Source: Mesaphorura yosii (lineage: Eukaryota > Arthropoda > Collembola > Poduromorpha > Tullbergiidae). Taken from it: DNA of 64,000 bases. The position numbers and the translations under genes were made by a program. The DNA is taken from positions 1 through 64,000 of the forward strand of contig WIXG01000114.1 of assembly GCA_009869945.1 (NCBI GenBank), given 5' to 3'. Positions 50,798-64,000 of the stretch are shown one piece after another. The notes under the pieces are model-generated. The model saw only the letters and a program-made list of their open reading frames with translations, did no database searches and had not been told where the DNA came from. How positions within the stretch are numbered: position 1 is the stretch's first letter; every line of letters begins with the position of its first letter.

Positions 50798-53700
50798 ATG
50801 CAGCTGTGTGTAGTATTATTGGCCCTCGTTGGCGCATCAGTGGCGGCTCCACAGGCTGCGTGGCCGTACCCAGACTCTCTGCTGCCCTACCGCTACGGCT
50901 ACCCCGGCCAGGGACAGTATAAGTACTTGCCAGAGCTCGAAGACGACGAGGAGGTTGGCCCGTACCTCTCCTCGCACAAGACTGGACGACAAGACCTCGT
51001 TGTTGGAGAGGGTCAGTCTATTAGATCCCAAATTAAGAAGGCTGAATTTTGGAGATACGGCGATGGTGAGAGAATTTGATTCTCTCCCGTGCATGTGGCC
51101 TAGACATTGTACTTGCACATCTGCCATTCGTTTCACTTGTTGAGGTCGCTGATTCGGATTTCATTGAGCGTATCGAAATTACTTTTAATTTTTATGGGGA
51201 TCATAAAATTAACTTTACGAATTTAATAATTAACGCATCAGACGTAAGCACTGCACCGTCACGTAGTCGGATTGGGTTCACTGACCCCAGCATAATGAGA
51301 TGCGTCGGACCGAGATTAGATAAGACTTAAAATATCAAAAGGGTTAACCAATCAATCATAGCAATTGTAATTGCATGTTTACAGGAGCCAAGCCCGTGGT
51401 AGTCACCGAAGCGCCGTCCGTCACCGTGGTCGAGACGGGGTCAGTGGCTCCAGTCAAAGAGAATGAACCAGGCAAAGTGCATGCAGAGCCAGCAGCACCA
51501 CCACCGAAGGTTACGCCTGTATCAACAAGCAAACCAGCCGAAAAACCAGTCCAACCGGTATTTACCTTTTCATACTTCACTGTCCTAAGTTAAATGCCTA
51601 TTTTATTATAATGCCAGCTCAAGTCACAAGACAAATCTTTCTCTCACTCTTTCTTTTGGTACTTTTCGATTTCATTGCAATATTTCTCTGTCAGAAAAGT
51701 CTGCTCAAACTGCTCTCCAAGACAAATTCTTAACCTTCGTGCGCTTAATGAATGAGATTTCTGCACTCGGATTAAATGGCATGAGCATGAAAATCCCAAG
51801 AGACGCATAAAAAACTAGCTGTTTAGCAAATAAAAGTCAGATTTCCGAACGGCACGAGCGATGCCTTCAATTTGAGATTTTGAAGCAACTTTATTTTACG
51901 CGTACGCAGGGGACGAGGCGACATTTCATAAAGTCCATCCTGTCAACGCACTCCTCAAATTGTATTTTAATTAACCGTTCCTTGTCATTGTTGTAGCCAC
52001 CATTCCCTCCAGCGCGTCCACCTCCAACGGAAGCTCCCAAAGAGAAGGAGGAGGACGAGGAAGATGATGACTCTGACGAAGAAGATGAAGTCGACGAAGA
52101 GCTCCTTCCGGGTGAGCTGGAACAGGACGACGAGCATGATGAAGACGACCACGATGACAGTGAACAAGAACAAGACGATGATGTAGACGACGACGAGGAG
52201 GAGGACGCCGATGATGACCCAGAGGATGATGACGATGATGACAACCGAAGACGTCAAGCTCCGCTCCATGACGAAGTTTCTCCATCTGTCGCTCCCGTCG
52301 TCGTGCCGGCTCCCGTTGTAGTCTCAAACTCAAGCGCTGCAGAACCCGTTGTGCAACCCGAAGTTGCCCAAAACGAAGTTGTTTCACCAGTCGCACCATC
52401 CGCACCAGCACCTGTTGTTGACACCGACGACGAGTCTTCATCCGAGGAAGTCGCTTCCCCGCCAGTCGAAGCTCTTGTGCCAGGATACATCACCGAACAA
52501 GGAGAAGTGCTCGTTCCGGTTGATACCGTCATTGGAGACCAGCCAATTTCCATAGTTGATGGTGAGTGATTAATTTCCTTTGTTCAGTCGTTCGTTCCCT
52601 GTACTTGCTCTAATTAAAGCTCAACTATTCTCTTTCAAGACCCCTCAACTCCACCAGCACGAGGAGTTCCATTCCATGCACATGCACCAGGTTACGGATC
52701 GCCATACTTTTACCCAAATCTCTACCGTCCAGAGAGCTCAAGACAAGGTCTGTACTACAAGTTCTGATGAGGGATCACAAGTGTTTGTTCATTCCAAAAA
52801 TTCCGATCCAATGCACCATTCTCAATTCTCATTCCATTTAGCATTACTTTTTTTTACTGCATGCGAATAAAAAGGAAGTCCTTTAAAATCTTACAAACAC
52901 TTGAGCTCCCTTTTCCCTGTCGTGTTTCCTTCTTCATTCTATTACAGTCTTTTGTAAATAATTCTTTCATACTAGATGAATCCGAAGAAGTTGACGATTC
53001 CACGCAAAATGACGACAATGAGAATGAAGTCGCCCCAGTTTCTCAAGCGCCTTCTGCAGGTGGGAGAAATGGATTCTTGACTTCCTTCCCACCGTCAAGA
53101 ACTCCAGAATTGTACGCCTTGATCGAAAGCAGAATTCCAGTTGATTCCAATGTCGATTTTGAGGATTATCAAGTGTACCGCAACAAACCAGTTGTGCCGA
53201 ACGCCCCGAACAAGCCCTACACTCAACAGCGTCCATTTTATAATGTGCCTTACTCACAACAACGCCCAGTCTATGGCGGGCCATACACTCAACAATCTTA
53301 CGTCCGACCGCCATTTATGCCACAATCCTACAGCCGACCACCGTTTATGCCACAACAATCATACAGCAGGCCACCATTCGTTCCGCAACAATCGTACAGC
53401 AGACCTCCATTTGTCGTGCCACAATCGTACAGCAGGCCGCCATTCGCTCAACAGCCACAACAATACAACCAGAACAGAAGACCAGGGCAGACTTTCACCG
53501 TCGCTTTTGCAATGTCTGGAAATGGTGCGGGATACGGACAACAACAATCCCCATTCCGAGTCCAGAACCCCAACCAAGTGGTGCCAATACCCGTCAGATC
53601 CAACGTTGGGTACAGCGGATACAACCGATACCAGGGACCATACAACCCGTCGTCAGCTCCATTCTACGTGTAAGTCTTTGAGTAGCTCATCCAATTAAGT

Positions 53701-54388
53701 TCGGTATACAAACAACTTGATTTTATATTTGCATACTCTCTTCATTTGCAGACCATACACCCAAAGTCCATTTTATCGCAAACCTGTTTATCAACCGGTC
53801 TACGGTGAGTATGCACCACCACAGTATGGTCCATTCAGAGTAGGAGGTTATTCACCTCGCCCACAAGCGGCGAACCAGCACGAAGAATTCCCCGGCACAA
53901 TGAGCGGAGGCTTTCGTCCCCAAATAAACAATCGAATTGTCATTCATGGATCAGGTGGACAAACTTCGGCCCGACCAGTTCCGGTTCCAGTCCCATCTTA
54001 CAACCGTCCATCACAGTTCGTCGGTTTCAGACGTCCAGTTCAGCAAGGCCAGGTTGTCAAAGTGCCAAATCCGCAAAAAGAGAACAAGAACAAAGTCAAT
54101 AAGTTCGGCCACAAGCGCAAGCCAACACCAGTCATCAAACAAGACGACGAATACTCTTACGAGCCGGTGTTGGACGACTCCACTTCAGTCGATTCTTCGG
54201 CCGACTTGACTGATTCATACGAGCAAGAGTCTGTCGCTCAGACCCCACAAGTCACAACTGTTACGAAATCACGACGAATTCCAAAGATGGCCAAGAAATC
54301 TAAAGTCAGCAAGAAGAAGGTAACTTCCACCAACCAGGACCCACTCAACATTCTGAAGAAATCAAACTCAAAGAGTCGCAGGAACTAA
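50798..54388 (+). CDS. Secreted Pro-rich and acidic protein, unrecognised (matrix or cuticle candidate)
   Basis: I do not recognise this family. Exons 50798-51065, 51385-51557, 51997-52561, 52640-52747, 52976-53669 and 53752-54388 join in phase to 814 residues. A signal peptide (MQLCVVLLALVGASVAAPQA) is followed by a Tyr/Pro-rich segment, a Pro/Val/Glu-rich segment (about 90-160), an extremely acidic block (about 162-232, mostly Asp and Glu) ending at a basic RRRQ site, and a Pro/Val/Ala-rich stretch. Then come a Tyr/Pro/Gln region with five tandem QSYSRPPF-type units, a second Tyr/Pro/Gly segment, and a Lys/Arg-rich C-terminus. There are almost no cysteines after the signal peptide. The layout, with acidic, Tyr/Pro repeat and basic blocks, fits an extracellular structural or mineral-binding protein that could be cross-linked through tyrosine. 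The GTCTGT donor of exon 4 is weak, so that border is less sure. It is convergent with the collagen gene. Confidence 0.75.
53293..53454 (+). repeat. Five tandem QSYSRPPF-type coding repeats
   Basis: Within exon 5 of the Pro-rich secreted protein, five units of about 10-11 codons follow each other: QSYVRPPFMP, QSYSRPPFMPQ, QSYSRPPFVPQ, QSYSRPPFVVP and QSYSRPPFAQQ. The nucleotide copies are similar but use different synonymous codons, so the array is kept at protein level and is not very recent. Related PY[TS]QQ units precede it. Confidence 0.85.
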
Positions 54389-54559
54389 ATTTCACGAACA
54401 AACATTAGATGAGCTAAAGTAGACAAAGAGAAAACGTATCAACCTCATTGCAAAACGAACTATAATTTATATGAACAATGCTAATTTAATTAGATGCTCA
54501 ACTCACTCACGAGGGGTCTACTGTTATTCTTAGTTTCAGATTTGTTGTTAAACTGATCA

Positions 54560-54565
54560 AATAAA
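54560..54565 (+). terminator. Poly(A) signal AATAAA of the Pro-rich protein gene
   Basis: AATAAA about 170 bases after the stop codon at 54388; the next gene is convergent, with its stop at 55051. Confidence 0.5.
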
Positions 54566-55050
54566 ATTGACTACGTCCAGTTGGTAGCTCGGAATTCCTA
54601 TTCATAAACATACGCAGTTTATTCATCAATTTAAAGGGATTCGTTACATGTAACAGCATGCAATTGTAATTGGAGTAACATTCAGTAAAGACTAAGCAGA
54701 GCATAAGTACATATTTACATGAAAGAAAAACACGGGCATCAAGACAAGAGAGAAGAGAAACAGGAGATTTGCAGCACGTTTATATTTCAATAATATCATA
54801 AGTTACAATAAATAACTACAGCGTTAGCAGACGTAGACGTATTCCTCTAAAATCTAGCAAGTGAACGCAGCTGAAACACTTAACAGTTCGTTTAGAGTCG
54901 AATCAATATCAAAAATGGTTTTTATACAAGATAACAATGGCTCAGTTCGTCACGCATATCATCCGTATTCTAGCGTCTGGTTTCCAGCCTAACAGTAATG
55001 ATGAATTCGATATTCCCTAGTGCCTCTATTCTAAATTGCGCTAACTTAAC

Positions 55051-63693
<8,643 letters not shown>

Positions 63694-64000
63694 CTACAAG
63701 TTAATTAGAATTGAAGTCAGGAATTGCAGCTTAATGCGCGCGCTTGCTTTCACTTCTGCCTACCAGCCTCCGTAAACTAAAAATCTAAGCTAATCATATC
63801 TTATGAGCGTTGCAGGAAAGACGATGATAATAAGAGACAGAAGAAGAGTGACTTAAATAGAGGATGAAGTAGGAGCTTATGGTGCACGTACTATGCACTA
63901 TGCGCTGCTTCTAGCATTTAATTTCTTATCAAAAGCTGAAGGAGTGAAGGAGAAAGACTCCATCGAAGAAGAATAAAGTGGCATTAACAGTATTAGTCAG
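63694..64000. other. Right-edge intron of the collagen gene
   Basis: This should be intron of the collagen gene, since the exon at 63693-63658 starts in phase and mid-helix. No further Gly-X-Y exon is visible before the edge. Confidence 0.6.

Noticed and set aside
51891..52441. Minus-strand poly-Ser and Arg-rich frames
   Set aside because: They are complements of the GAC/GAG/GAA-rich acidic block in the Pro-rich secreted protein.
52861..52975. Possible 5' extension of exon 5 of the Pro-rich gene
   Set aside because: The acceptor at 52975 (ACTAG) joins in phase with exon 4, while the upstream ATTACAG acceptor does not.
53141..53698. Alternative plus-strand frame of 185 codons, His/Asn/Thr-rich
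   Set aside because: Out-of-frame reading of the Tyr/Pro/Gln repeat exon; the other frame is the one that keeps splice phase and the repeats.

Overview
The window looks like nuclear DNA from an invertebrate animal, most likely an arthropod and perhaps a crustacean or springtail. Every gene I could read is split by GT-AG introns, often only 50-100 bp long. The gene set fits an arthropod: a zona pellucida (ZP)-domain epithelial matrix protein, a membrane-associated type collagen, an SLC16 transporter with a long central loop, and housekeeping genes. I could not place it more precisely. Exon borders were worked out by hand from splice sites, reading phase and protein family patterns. For the ten main gene models all phases close without a frame break; two introns need a GC donor.

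Layout, left to right. 1.1-2.0 kb (+): TIM14/DNAJC19, the J-protein of the mitochondrial import motor. 2.5-6.4 kb (-): a C-type lectin domain with a long Ser/Thr-rich tail. 6.4-13.2 kb: no convincing gene. 13.2-16.3 kb (+): a monocarboxylate transporter. 16.6-19.7 kb (-): an Arg/Ser-rich nuclear protein, probably ZC3H13/Flacc of the m6A writer complex. 20.3-23.3 kb (-): a GRIP-domain golgin of GCC2 type. 24.5-27.0 kb (+): a PP2C phosphatase of the PPM1H/J/M group, with two tandem microexons. 27.7-28.7 kb (-): BAP29/31. 29.8-30.5 kb (-): a small secreted protein with a cysteine-bearing tail that I do not recognise. 34.3-42.4 kb (-): a ZP-domain type I membrane protein, with zinc-finger-like ORFs on the other strand inside one intron. 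42.4-50.8 kb: no convincing gene. 50.8-54.4 kb (+): an unrecognised secreted Pro-rich and acidic protein. 55.1 kb to the right edge (-): the 3' part of a collagen gene whose C-terminal and non-collagenous segments suggest a MACIT (types XIII/XXIII/XXV) collagen.

The left half (1-29 kb) is gene-dense and mostly housekeeping: mitochondrial import, Golgi tethering, ER export, RNA processing, dephosphorylation. The right half (30-64 kb) is gene-sparse and dominated by secreted or matrix products (ZP protein, Pro-rich protein, collagen), with long flanks that could hold tissue-specific regulation. The genes are independently transcribed; nothing suggests operons. The best candidates for undescribed biology are the small secreted protein at 29.8-30.5 kb, the Pro-rich/acidic matrix protein at 50.8-54.4 kb, the lectin-mucin fusion at 2.5-6.4 kb, and the nested ORFs at 35.3-36.6 kb.
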